From assembly GCF_001439665.1 (NCBI RefSeq), contig NZ_LMAK01000067.1, forward strand, positions 124,001 to 188,000: a DNA stretch of 64,000 nucleotides, in the 5' to 3' direction. A program made the translations under genes and the position numbers. Of this stretch, positions 8,972 through 17,333 are shown piece after piece. The notes below the pieces were generated by a model that saw only the letters and a list, made by a program, of their open reading frames with translations, was not told the origin of the DNA and searched no databases. Origin of the DNA: Formosa algae (GTDB taxonomy: Bacteria > Bacteroidota > Bacteroidia > Flavobacteriales > Flavobacteriaceae). Position 1 is the stretch's first letter, and each line of letters starts with the position of its first letter.

Positions 8972-9859
8972 TTAAACTAAATTTTCTTTAAAAAATAACA
9001 GTGTCCTATTCCATGATAGTGTAGCTGCTGCTTCATCGTAACGCGGTGTGGTATTATTATGAAATCCATGATTAACTTCAGGATATACAAACGCTTCATA
9101 TTGTTTATTATTATCTTTAAGCGCAGCTTCATAAGCTGGCCATCCGGCGTTTACACGTTTATCAAGCTCTGCATAATGCATCATTAGTGGCGCATTAATT
9201 TCGGCTGTTTCTTCAGCACTAGGCTGACTCCCATAATACGGAACTGCTGCACCTAAATCGGGAATTCTAACAGCCATCATGTTTGAAATCCATCCTCCAA
9301 AACAAAAACCTACTACTCCAATTTTCCCATTACATTGTTCATGATTTTTTAGATAATTAAAAGCTGCTATAAAGTCTTCTAACATTTCATTTTTATCACG
9401 CTGCTTCTGCATCTCCCTACCTTCATCATCGTTTCCTGGATACCCACCAAGAGGCGTTAATGCATCTGGCGCTATAGATATAAAACCTTCTGTTGCCGCG
9501 CGTCTACCTACATCTTCTATATACGGATTTAACCCTCTATTTTCATGCACTACAATAATACCTGGTAATTTCTCTGTATTAGATTTTGGTTTAGAAAGCA
9601 ATGCTTTGATACCACCGCCACCACGCGGTGAATTGTATGTGATGTAAGTTGAGTCTAATCGCGGATCGTCTTGAGGCACTAAAATAGAATCCACATAATT
9701 GGGCATCATAAAACTGAGAAGCGATTGCATAGTTAATCCACCAACAGCATAAAGCGACAATTTCTTCATAAAATCTCTGCGCTGTATTTTGTTGTGGGCA
9801 TAGTCGTCGTACAAATCAAAAACCTCTTGATTTATATCTTCTTTTTTTATTTTTTTCAT
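8972..9859 (-). CDS. dienelactone hydrolase family protein with Tat signal
   Basis: This is an alpha/beta-hydrolase of the DLH family. The nucleophile is Cys186 in GFCFGGW, with the acid in AELDKRVNAGWP and the histidine in NHGFHN near the C terminus. The N terminus carries a twin-arginine motif, QRRDFMKKLSLYAVGG (Arg27-Arg28), followed by a hydrophobic stretch, so the folded enzyme is probably exported by Tat. At 295 residues it is about 50 longer than soluble DLHs, the difference being this leader. The substrate may be a lactone or ester and is not determined. It is monocistronic with its own terminator. Confidence 0.88.
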   Translation of the reverse strand: MKKIKKEDINQEVFDLYDDYAHNKIQRRDFMKKLSLYAVGGLTMQSLLSFMMPNYVDSILVPQDDPRLDSTYITYNSPRGGGGIKALLSKPKSNTEKLPGIIVVHENRGLNPYIEDVGRRAATEGFISIAPDALTPLGGYPGNDDEGREMQKQRDKNEMLEDFIAAFNYLKNHEQCNGKIGVVGFCFGGWISNMMAVRIPDLGAAVPYYGSQPSAEETAEINAPLMMHYAELDKRVNAGWPAYEAALKDNNKQYEAFVYPEVNHGFHNNTTPRYDEAAATLSWNRTLLFFKENLV

Positions 9860-9964
9860 CCTAATTCTAAAGTTTGTAATGTATTAAACAGCTTAACTGT
9901 TCAAAATTTACAACTTATTTTATAAAGTTCATTTAGGAATCTAAAAAATTCAATGCTACTGTTC

Positions 9965-11233
9965 TTATTCTGGATCTAACTGAGAACTAATAAATGGAAT
10001 TCTAGGAGCCAAAAAATATCCTGTTAAACTTGCAAAAAGTATGGGAATAAAATACGAAAATCCGGTTAGTGTTGCTAACAAAATAGGCGTACTCATAGGC
10101 GTTCGCGTTACACAAGCATTAATTGCTGCCATACAACTTACAATTGCAAGTGTTAAATTAGTTGAAGGAAATACATGATGAATAATTAAACCTAAAGTCG
10201 CCCCCACAAAAAACAACGGAATTATAAATCCGCCACGCCATCCGGAAGTCACCGTTATAGAAATGGCAACAATCTTACCTATTAAAATGGCTACCAAAAG
10301 TTTAACAGGTAAAGGCTCTGATAATATTTCATTAATTTCATGATGTCCGAAATAACGTGTTAATGGGATATAATACGCGATTACACCTAACAATAACCCT
10401 CCAATAAGTGTTTTAATATAAATTGGCAATTGTTTTTTATCAAAAAGAAATTTAAAACCTTTTATACAATAAATAAACCCCCAACCTATTGCTGTGCCAG
10501 CAATAGCAAATAACACAGCATAAGCAAAATCGAAAGTCCCTGCAAATTCATACGCTTCTAAATTCCATACCGCGCCCAGGCCAACATGAATAATAATAGC
10601 AAACACCACATAACTAAAACTACTCGCCACTAAAGCTGGAATAATAGCCTTATAATACTCTACAGCATGTTTATGATGAAGAATTTCTAAAGCGAATAAA
10701 CTTCCGCCTAAAGGAGCACCAAAAAGCGCCGTAAAACCAGATGCCATTCCAGCAATACTTAACGATCTTAATTCTTCACCTTTAAGACGAAATATTTTTC
10801 CTAACCAGCTTCCTGTAGATCCTGTAACCTGAACTAAAGGCGCTTCCGGACCTAAACTTCCGCCCGACGCTACACAAAGTAAAGAAGACAAAACCATAGA
10901 TGGATTATTTTTAGGATCAAGTTTCCCTTTATTAAATCGGATGTTGTTTACCATTAAGTGAATTTCTCCTGGATCTCCAATAAAATGAATAACCAAACCC
11001 GCTAAGTATCCACAAATAGCCATAACAGGAATCACAGACCAACCTTCGAAAAAAGCTAATTTATGAGTAAAAAACTCTAAAACTATCCAATATAATCCGG
11101 CAATACAACCTCCAATTAAACCTACTAAAGCCCAAAGCAAGAAGGTTCGACTAAAGACAAATGGATTGAATTTTATAGGCTGATCTAAAATATTTAGATA
11201 CGTAACTAGTTTTCTTTTTTGTTTGAGTTTCAC
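9965..11233 (-). CDS. CLC-family chloride channel/transporter
   Basis: This integral membrane protein of 422 residues has 10-11 hydrophobic segments and matches the CLC family. The gating-glutamate motif appears as LGPEAPLVQ (Glu130), aligned with LGREGPTVQ of classical bacterial CLCs. The later GGFIIPLFFVGATLG corresponds to the GxFxP filter region. The first filter motif GSGIP is not present: the corresponding area reads DPGEIHLMV, so anion selectivity may differ. There is no C-terminal CBS domain. Whether it works as an H+/Cl- exchanger or as a channel cannot be decided from sequence. Confidence 0.9.
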   Translation of the reverse strand: MKLKQKRKLVTYLNILDQPIKFNPFVFSRTFLLWALVGLIGGCIAGLYWIVLEFFTHKLAFFEGWSVIPVMAICGYLAGLVIHFIGDPGEIHLMVNNIRFNKGKLDPKNNPSMVLSSLLCVASGGSLGPEAPLVQVTGSTGSWLGKIFRLKGEELRSLSIAGMASGFTALFGAPLGGSLFALEILHHKHAVEYYKAIIPALVASSFSYVVFAIIIHVGLGAVWNLEAYEFAGTFDFAYAVLFAIAGTAIGWGFIYCIKGFKFLFDKKQLPIYIKTLIGGLLLGVIAYYIPLTRYFGHHEINEILSEPLPVKLLVAILIGKIVAISITVTSGWRGGFIIPLFFVGATLGLIIHHVFPSTNLTLAIVSCMAAINACVTRTPMSTPILLATLTGFSYFIPILFASLTGYFLAPRIPFISSQLDPE

Positions 11234-11413
11234 AGCGAATGCGTTTTAAACTTTTACTTGAAATAGCAAGTCGGCAAAGTTCAAAAAAGATTCTCGTTAA
11301 ATAAGAGAAAATCACAGAAAAGATATATTTATCTGAATAAAGATTCTGAAAGCAGCAGTTTTATTTCTTTTAATGTATTAACTAGATTAAGATCAATTAA
11401 ACAACTACAGAAT

Positions 11414-12001
11414 TTACTTCCAAGACACCGATTCCATAATACGCTTGATATCCCTTTCAAGATATTTTGCAGCTGGCAAAATAGAGTCGTAATTAGGTTT
11501 AGCGTAGAAATACAAAGAGCCTGTCAAGAAGTGCTTAACACTATCTGTAACATAAAACTGAGATTGAGAAGCGGCGTTACCTCCTACTTCGTAGAACATA
11601 CCATACACTTTACGTTCATCGTTTATATAAACTTGCTCAACAATTTCGTCGGCCTTTATAGTATGTTTTTGTGTAAAATTTTGCGCGTCTTTGATAAACT
11701 CCATAAGGTTTTTAGAGTCTTCATTAATATTCTTATACGTTAAGAATATGGTTCCTTTTAAGTTAGAATACTCAATATTTACACCATAATTATCTTGACC
11801 AACCATCTTTTTCACACCCATTTGAGATGCAAATTCATTTTTCTGAAATGTAAAAGGCACCTCTAAATCTGCCTCGCTATAATTCGCTTCTGGATAGCTT
11901 AACCTTAAAAACGCATTGGGTTTAGGTGTTGGATCGTCTGCACAAGACGTCACTAAGGTTAACAATAAAAGTATAAGTGTATTCTGAATGTATTTTAACA
12001 T
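11414..12001 (-). CDS. gldD: gliding motility lipoprotein GldD
   Basis: A lipobox (LVTSC) near residue 20 marks this 195-residue protein as a lipoprotein. The conserved start of the mature protein (PKPNAFLRLSYPEANY) and its position directly after gldE identify it as GldD, which is required for Bacteroidota gliding motility and for function of the type IX secretion apparatus. Its biochemical role is not established. The start codon lies one nucleotide beyond the gldE stop, so translation is probably coupled. Confidence 0.93.
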   Translation of the reverse strand: MLKYIQNTLILLLLTLVTSCADDPTPKPNAFLRLSYPEANYSEADLEVPFTFQKNEFASQMGVKKMVGQDNYGVNIEYSNLKGTIFLTYKNINEDSKNLMEFIKDAQNFTQKHTIKADEIVEQVYINDERKVYGMFYEVGGNAASQSQFYVTDSVKHFLTGSLYFYAKPNYDSILPAAKYLERDIKRIMESVSWK

Positions 12002-12002
12002 A

Positions 12003-13307
12003 TTATAAAATGGTAACTTTTACGCGTTTAATGCGTTTTTTATCTAAAGCTTCGACTGTAAACTTATAATTTTCAAAATTAATTTTCGCTCCTAATTTCG
12101 GAAAACTTCCAGAATATTCTAACACAAAACCAGCAATAGTCTCAGCTTCACCTTTTTTCTGTTCAAAATTAGTATCGTCTTCAATTTTAATAATCTTATA
12201 AAAATCTTTTAAAGGTGTTTTTCCCTCGAACACATAATTATTATCGTCTAGTTTAGAGTATACTAAATCTTCATCGTCAAACTCATCGCTAATTTCACCA
12301 ACAATTTCTTCAATAATATCTTCTAAAGAAATTAATCCCGAGGTTCCGCCATACTCATCTACAACGACTGCTAAATGGACTTTTTTCTCCTGAAACTCTC
12401 CCATTAAATCGTCCAACTTTTTGTTTTCCGGAACAAAAAATGGCTCACGAATTAAAGTCTTCCAATCAAATTGCTTTCTATCTACATAAGGCAGTAAATC
12501 TTTAACGTAAAGAATCCCTTTAATGTTGTCTATATTATCTTCGTAAACAGGAATTCTCGAATATCCGTTAGATACAATTTCTGGAATAATCTCGGTATAT
12601 TTTAAATCTACATTTAATGCAAAAATATCTATCCTAGGGCGCATAACCTGCTTGGTATCTGTATTTCCGAAAGATACTATACCTTGCAATATTTTCTGTT
12701 CTTCTTTAGAAGTATCTGCCTCACTAGTAAGCTCCAAGGCTTGTGATAATTGATCGATACTTAAATTAGATTTTTGCTTTCCTAATTTATTATGAATCCC
12801 TAGAGTAATACTACGCATAGGCAAACTTAAAGGCGAAAACAGCACATCCATAACTTGTAAAGGAACGGCCATAAACGACGCAAATTTTAGTTTATTTCTG
12901 CTAGCATAAACCTTTGGTAAAATTTCGCCAAATAATAAAATAAGGAAGGTTACTAATACAACTTCAAGAATAAAACGCATCACTTCTGAGGTAATACTAT
13001 GAAATATAAAATCGCCTAAATAAGCAAAGAGAATAACAATACCAATGTTTATAAAATTATTAGCAACAAGTATGGTGGCTAGCAATTTTTTGGGACGTTC
13101 TAATAGCTTAGAAATAATTTTGATGGCTTTAGAATCTTCTTCTATGCCTTCATCTATATCGGTAACAGTTAAAGAAAACATGGCTACTTCTGCGCCAGAA
13201 ATAAGTGCAGAACATATCAGTAAAACACATAAAAGTACGATACCAATAATTAATGGAATATTTATCGTGGAAATTAGAGCTAATAAACTCGAGGGGTCAG
13301 GGTCCAA
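12003..13307 (-). CDS. gldE: gliding motility-associated protein GldE (CNNM/CorC-type membrane protein)
   Basis: This 434-residue protein has an N-terminal DUF21/CNNM membrane domain with about four hydrophobic segments (residues ~15-175), a CBS-domain pair (~200-330) and a C-terminal CorC/HlyC domain (~350-434). The order is that of the HlyC/CorC family, members of which are linked to Mg2+ transport. The adjacent gldD marks it as GldE, which is known genetically to affect gliding in Flavobacterium. It lies 23 nt after ssb and 1 nt before gldD, in one apparent transcription unit. Confidence 0.93.
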   Translation of the reverse strand: MDPDPSSLLALISTINIPLIIGIVLLCVLLICSALISGAEVAMFSLTVTDIDEGIEEDSKAIKIISKLLERPKKLLATILVANNFINIGIVILFAYLGDFIFHSITSEVMRFILEVVLVTFLILLFGEILPKVYASRNKLKFASFMAVPLQVMDVLFSPLSLPMRSITLGIHNKLGKQKSNLSIDQLSQALELTSEADTSKEEQKILQGIVSFGNTDTKQVMRPRIDIFALNVDLKYTEIIPEIVSNGYSRIPVYEDNIDNIKGILYVKDLLPYVDRKQFDWKTLIREPFFVPENKKLDDLMGEFQEKKVHLAVVVDEYGGTSGLISLEDIIEEIVGEISDEFDDEDLVYSKLDDNNYVFEGKTPLKDFYKIIKIEDDTNFEQKKGEAETIAGFVLEYSGSFPKLGAKINFENYKFTVEALDKKRIKRVKVTIL

Positions 13308-13330
13308 TTGGAATAAATTTAGTTAAACAA

Positions 13331-13777
13331 TTAAAACGGCAAATCGTCTTCTACGCTAGACGTATTTTGACTTGTTGCGGGTTTGTTTTCTGTTGGTTTA
13401 GCATCTTGCGACGATTGTTGCGCATTCGCTAAACTCTCTTTTTTTGTCGTTAAAAAAGTAAAATCTGTACATTGAATTTCTGTAGAGTAACGCTCTTGCC
13501 CAGACTCGTCTTGCCATTTTCTAGTTTTAAGACGTCCTTCAACATAAATTTTATCTCCTTTACTTAAATACTTTTCACAGATTTCTGCGCCTTTATTTCG
13601 TACTACAATATTATGCCATTCCGTATTTGTAACACGCTCATTAGTTTGCTTACTCATATACGTTTCGTTGGTCGCTAGAGGAAAACGTCCAACACAACCA
13701 CCTCCTTCAAAGTAGTGCATTTTAACATCATCTCCTAAATGCCCAATAAGCATTACTTTATTTAACGTTCCTGCCAT
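13331..13777 (-). CDS. ssb: single-stranded DNA-binding protein
   Basis: This 148-residue SSB has an N-terminal OB fold (about 1-108: MAGTLNKVMLIGHLGDDVKM, WHNIVVRNKGAEICEKYLSKGDKIYVEG), a Gln/Pro-rich linker and the acidic tail DDLPF that recruits replication and repair proteins. It binds ssDNA during replication, recombination and repair. The gene sits between mutY and gldE; a -7 element in the mutY-ssb gap suggests an independent start for the ssb-gldE-gldD transcript. Confidence 0.97.
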   Translation of the reverse strand: MAGTLNKVMLIGHLGDDVKMHYFEGGGCVGRFPLATNETYMSKQTNERVTNTEWHNIVVRNKGAEICEKYLSKGDKIYVEGRLKTRKWQDESGQERYSTEIQCTDFTFLTTKKESLANAQQSSQDAKPTENKPATSQNTSSVEDDLPF

Positions 13778-13799
13778 AAATTATTTTTTTAACGAACTG

Positions 13800-13807
13800 C
13801 AAAATTA
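13800..13807 (-). promoter_or_regulatory. -7 element (TAATTTTG) of ssb-gldE-gldD
   Basis: On the minus strand this reads TAATTTTG followed by CA, 22 nt before the ssb ATG. The nearest TTG upstream is only 12 nt away, shorter than the usual spacer, so only the -7 part is convincing. Confidence 0.45.
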
Positions 13808-13868
13808 CACTTTGTAGTTCAACTTTTTTAAAATTAATAAAAAAATTATGAGTTATAAACTTCTGAGG

Positions 13869-14909
13869 CTAAAAATTAAAGGCCTCAATAAAGTTTCCAA
13901 TAAGAATAGGTACTGGAAAATCTTCAACTTCCGTCACAGGAATTCCGCCTTTTATATTGGTATCTACATCTACAATCCAAAATCTTGTATATAAATGCTG
14001 ATGTGATAATTTATGAACAATTTCGTCTTTATTATATAATGACACTTCGTAGGTATGATCTTTTAGAACCTCTAAATTATCCAACTCTAACTGAAGCTGA
14101 GCTTGTGTTAAAGCTGATTTAGACTCTATTAAAGGAAACTGATACAAGTTTTGCCAAATGCCTTTACCTTGGCGTTGCTCTAAAAATGTGGTCTGACTTG
14201 GGGTTAAAAACACTAAAAAATTAAAATACTTTTTAGTCACTTTAGCCGCCTTTATTTTAACGGGTAAATCTGAAATTACATCTTTTCCAAAAGCATAACA
14301 ACTAGTTATGAACGGACACACAGAACAATCTGGACTTTTGGGCTTGCATTGCACAGCACCAAACTCCATAACCGCCTGATTAAATGTTGCAGGATCCTTT
14401 TTATCAATTAGTTCTTGAGCTAAAGCTTTAAACTCTTTTGCACCTTTAGATGAGTTTATTGGGGTATATATTCCAAAATAACGCGACAATAGTCTATACA
14501 CATTACCATCTACAACGGCAGACACCTCATTATAACAAATAGACGCAATAGCACTAGCCGTATAATCGCCCACGCCTTTCAGTTTTAATAGATCTTTGTA
14601 CGTTTTGGGAAACACACCATCTCGTTCATTTACAACATATTTTGCTGCAAAATGAAGATTTCTAGCACGAGAATAGTACCCTAATCCTTGCCAAAGTTTT
14701 AAAACTTCGGCTTCATTTGCATGTGCAAGGTCGAAAACGGTAGGAAATGTCGTTACAAAATCTTCATAATATGGTAATCCTTGCTTAATTTGAGTTTGCT
14801 GTAAAATAATTTCAGACAACCAGATATAATACGGATTAGTAGTCTGTCTCCAAGGAAGTTGACGCTTATTCACTGAATACCAATCTGTTAAAGTTTTACT
14901 AAAAGACAT
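13869..14909 (-). CDS. mutY: A/G-specific adenine DNA glycosylase MutY
   Basis: This base-excision-repair enzyme removes A paired with 8-oxoG. In the 346 residues one sees catalytic Glu33 (SEIILQQTQ), the helix-hairpin-helix LKGVGDYTASAIASI, catalytic Asp134 (AVVDGNVYRL) and the [4Fe-4S] ligands Cys188-x6-Cys195-x2-Cys198-x5-Cys204. The C-terminal NUDIX-like 8-oxoG recognition domain spans about 230-346. It is the first gene of the mutY-ssb-gldE-gldD group and is transcribed divergently from the HU gene. Confidence 0.96.
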   Translation of the reverse strand: MSFSKTLTDWYSVNKRQLPWRQTTNPYYIWLSEIILQQTQIKQGLPYYEDFVTTFPTVFDLAHANEAEVLKLWQGLGYYSRARNLHFAAKYVVNERDGVFPKTYKDLLKLKGVGDYTASAIASICYNEVSAVVDGNVYRLLSRYFGIYTPINSSKGAKEFKALAQELIDKKDPATFNQAVMEFGAVQCKPKSPDCSVCPFITSCYAFGKDVISDLPVKIKAAKVTKKYFNFLVFLTPSQTTFLEQRQGKGIWQNLYQFPLIESKSALTQAQLQLELDNLEVLKDHTYEVSLYNKDEIVHKLSHQHLYTRFWIVDVDTNIKGGIPVTEVEDFPVPILIGNFIEAFNF

Positions 14910-14928
14910 ATCTAAAAATTAGGTGCGA

Positions 14929-14936
14929 CAAAAATA
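14929..14936 (-). promoter_or_regulatory. -7 element (TATTTTTG) of mutY
   Basis: A minus-strand TAnnTTTG match lies 19 nt before the mutY start. No TTG is found at -33. Confidence 0.4.
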
Positions 14937-14970
14937 ATCGTTTATAATCTTAAATTTTAATGAATTAGGT

Positions 14971-15002
14971 TTGAAATATTGAATATTAAATGACTATATT
15001 TG
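14971..15002 (+). promoter_or_regulatory. promoter of the HU gene
   Basis: TTG (14971-14973), a 21-nt spacer, then TATATTTG (14995-15002) and CA make a complete Bacteroidota promoter. The predicted leader is about 40 nt. Confidence 0.72.
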
Positions 15003-15045
15003 CATCCCTTTATAATTAATTGATAACTTTAATACATAATAGATA

Positions 15046-15339
15046 ATGACTAAGGCTGATTTAGTAGCGAAAATTTCTGAGAAATTAGGAATCGAGAAAG
15101 GTGATGTTCAGGCAACTGTAGAAACTTTCATGGAAGAAGTAAAAACTTCTTTAGAAGCTGGAGATAACGTATATTTAAGAGGTTTTGGAAGTTTTATAAT
15201 TAAAACTCGTGCTGAAAAAACTGGTAGAAATATCTCTAAGAATACGACAATTAAAATACCAGCTCACAACATTCCTGCATTTAAACCTGCAAAAGTATTT
15301 GTAGAAGGTGTAAAAACTAATGTAGACGTTAAAGAATAA
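15046..15339 (+). CDS. HU-family nucleoid DNA-binding protein
   Basis: This 97-residue histone-like protein has the family landmarks: MTKADLVAKISEKLG at the N terminus, LRGFGSFIIKTRAEKTGRNISKNT (the signature), and IPAHNIPAFKPAKVF for the end of the DNA-binding arm. HU dimers bend DNA without sequence specificity and compact the nucleoid. It has its own strong promoter, and the next gene, encoding a tiny basic protein, lies 37 nt downstream, so they are likely cotranscribed. Confidence 0.95.
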   Translation: MTKADLVAKISEKLGIEKGDVQATVETFMEEVKTSLEAGDNVYLRGFGSFIIKTRAEKTGRNISKNTTIKIPAHNIPAFKPAKVFVEGVKTNVDVKE

Positions 15340-15376
15340 CAAGAAACTTAATATTAACTAAAAAAAAAACAGATCT

Positions 15377-15469
15377 ATGCCAAGTGGTAAGAAACGTAAA
15401 AGACATAAGGTAGCGACGCATAAGCGTAAGAAACGTAGACGCGCTAATCGTCACAAAAAGAAAAAATAA
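15377..15469 (+). CDS. 30-residue highly basic small protein, candidate ribosome-associated
   Basis: An ORF of 30 codons from ATG to TAA begins MPSGKKRKRHKVATHKRKKR. Twenty-one of its 30 residues are Lys, Arg or His and it has no acidic residue. It lies 37 nt after the HU gene and directly before a strong terminator, as a real gene would. The composition is that of very small rRNA-binding ribosomal proteins. A novel protein named bL38 was reported from the Flavobacterium johnsoniae ribosome; I cannot confirm from memory that this is the same sequence. The coding call rests on composition, position and clean ends. Confidence 0.75.
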   Translation: MPSGKKRKRHKVATHKRKKRRRANRHKKKK

Positions 15470-15471
15470 TC

Positions 15472-15502
15472 CCAAAAAGTAGTTTTATAACTACTTTTTT
15501 GG
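15472..15502 (+). terminator. terminator of the HU / small basic protein operon
   Basis: An inverted repeat CCAAAAAGTAGTT / AACTACTTTTTTGG surrounds a TTAT loop and begins 3 nt after the small gene's stop. Confidence 0.82.
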
Positions 15503-15530
15503 TTTTTAATTGAATTGTTCTTTGACATGA

Positions 15531-15587
15531 GTTTCCCCGCGTTATACCTTGCGCAAAAAAAGGAAGCTCCACAGATTAAATCCTGTG
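15531..15587 (+). other. predicted RNA secondary structure upstream of RNase G gene
   Basis: Two potential stem-loops follow the terminator. One pairs GTTTCC (15531-15536) with GGAAGC (15562-15567), with GCG/CGC pairing inside. The other pairs CACAG (15570-15574) with CTGTG (15583-15587). They precede the rng ATG by about 125 nt. They could be a structured leader or a small RNA; this was found by eye and not by folding. Confidence 0.35.
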
Positions 15588-15713
15588 AAAAATAATGTAT
15601 AATCCATCTGTACAGTTTGGTTATAAGTTTAAGTTAAACGCTGATAAGTTTTTAAACTTTTCGGCTTTTAACTTTTAGCTTTATACTTAATAGTATGGAT
15701 AAAAATTAACGAA

Positions 15714-17258
15714 ATGGATAAAGAATTGATCGTAAGATCTGGTCCCCAACATGTTGATTTTGCCTTATTAAAAGATGGAAAACTTATTGAATTACATAAA
15801 GACGAAGGAGGTAACAATTTTTCTGTTGGTGACGTGTTTATCGCCAAAATAAGAAAAACTGTTCCTGGACTAAATGCTGCTTTTGTAAATGTAGGCTACG
15901 AAAAAGATGCCTTTTTACATTATCACGATTTAGGTCCTAAACTCCCTTCCCTTTTAAAATTCACAAAACGTGTAAGCACAGGTAAACTAAACGATTTCTT
16001 TTTAAAAGATTTCCCGTTTGAAAAAGAGATTGATAAGAATGGAAGCATTGTAGATGTTTTAAAATCGAATCAATCGCTATTAGTACAAATTGTAAAAGAA
16101 CCTATTTCTACAAAAGGCCCTAGAATAAGCTCAGAGCTTTCTATTGCAGGTAGATATATTGTTCTTGTTCCTTTTTCTGATCGAATTTCAATTTCACAAA
16201 AAATTGAAGATAAGGAAGAAAAAGATCGCCTAAAACGACTGGTAAAAAGCATTACGCCTCCAGGCTTTGGGATTATTGTACGTACTGTAGCAGAAGGCAA
16301 GAAAGTTGCCGAATTAGATAAAGACTTACAGAATTTGCTTGGTCGTTGGACCGCAATGTGTAAGAAGCTAAACAAAGCACATCACCCTAGTAAAGTTTTA
16401 GGAGAATTAAATAAAGCCTCGTCTATTTTACGAGACATTTTTAACGACACTTTTACAAGTATTCAGGTAGATGATGAAGAACTTTATCACCAAATTAAAG
16501 ATTATGTGCAACTTATTGCACCTAATAAAGAATCTATTGTAAAATTGTATCAGTCTAATGTTCCTATTTTTGAAAAATTTGGAGTAGAAAGACAAATTAA
16601 AACGTCGTTTGGAAAAACGGTTTCTATGGCAAAAGGCGCCTACTTGGTAGTAGAACATACCGAAGCCCTTCACGTTGTAGATGTTAACAGCGGAAATCGC
16701 TCTAACAAAGCCAATTCTCAAGAAGACACAGCATTAGAAGTTAATATGATTGCAGCCCAAGAAATAGCGAGACAACTTCGTTTACGCGACATGGGAGGCA
16801 TTATAGTTGTCGACTTTATAGACATGACCAATGCTGAAAACAGAAAAACACTCTTCAATTACCTTCGAGATGAAATGAAGGATGATAGAGCGAAACACAA
16901 AATATTACCTCCAAGTAAATTTGGATTGATACAGATTACAAGACAGCGTGTGCGTCCAGAAATGAACATAAAAACACGTGAAGAAAACCCTAACGGCGTT
17001 CAAGGCCAAGAAGTAGAAGCACCAATTATTTTGGTACAGAAAATCACGCAAGAGCTTGAACGACTATTAAAAAAAGACTATAAAAAGCTGGTTTTAAACA
17101 CACATCCTTTTATAGCGGCCTTTTTAACAAAAGGCATTCCATCAATACGTTCAAAATGGTTTGTTGAACACAAAAAATGGGTGAAAATTATGCCCAGAGA
17201 TGCTTACACATATCTAGAATACCACTTTTTTGATAAAGATGGTAATCAAATCAACTAA
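15714..17258 (+). CDS. rng: ribonuclease E/G family endoribonuclease
   Basis: This endoribonuclease processes rRNA precursors and turns over mRNA by cutting single-stranded AU-rich RNA. The 514 residues contain only the catalytic half of the RNase E/G family: an S1-like domain (about 35-125, VGDVFIAKIRKTVPGLNAAFVNVG), the 5'-sensor region, and the DNase-I-like active site with the Mg2+ aspartates in VVDVNSGN and VVDFIDM. There is no RNase E-like scaffold tail. The Cys pair of the classic Zn-link (CPxCxGxG) is not seen. A strong bidirectional terminator follows. Confidence 0.95.
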   Translation: MDKELIVRSGPQHVDFALLKDGKLIELHKDEGGNNFSVGDVFIAKIRKTVPGLNAAFVNVGYEKDAFLHYHDLGPKLPSLLKFTKRVSTGKLNDFFLKDFPFEKEIDKNGSIVDVLKSNQSLLVQIVKEPISTKGPRISSELSIAGRYIVLVPFSDRISISQKIEDKEEKDRLKRLVKSITPPGFGIIVRTVAEGKKVAELDKDLQNLLGRWTAMCKKLNKAHHPSKVLGELNKASSILRDIFNDTFTSIQVDDEELYHQIKDYVQLIAPNKESIVKLYQSNVPIFEKFGVERQIKTSFGKTVSMAKGAYLVVEHTEALHVVDVNSGNRSNKANSQEDTALEVNMIAAQEIARQLRLRDMGGIIVVDFIDMTNAENRKTLFNYLRDEMKDDRAKHKILPPSKFGLIQITRQRVRPEMNIKTREENPNGVQGQEVEAPIILVQKITQELERLLKKDYKKLVLNTHPFIAAFLTKGIPSIRSKWFVEHKKWVKIMPRDAYTYLEYHFFDKDGNQIN

Positions 17259-17260
17259 TA

Positions 17261-17293
17261 AAAAAGCCTTACTTTATTCAAGTAAGGCTTTTT
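17261..17293. terminator. bidirectional terminator after rng
   Basis: A perfect 14-bp stem (AAAAAGCCTTACTT and its complement) with a 5-nt loop sits between rng and a convergent gene. Confidence 0.9.
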
Positions 17294-17333
17294 TTATGCT
17301 GTAAAATATGAGTTAGACTAAATAAAATAATAC

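Noticed and set aside
9965-11233. Loss of the gating glutamate in the CLC protein
   Set aside because: At first LGPEAP seemed to lack it, but aligning LGPEAPLVQ with LGREGPTVQ shows Glu130 in the gating position.
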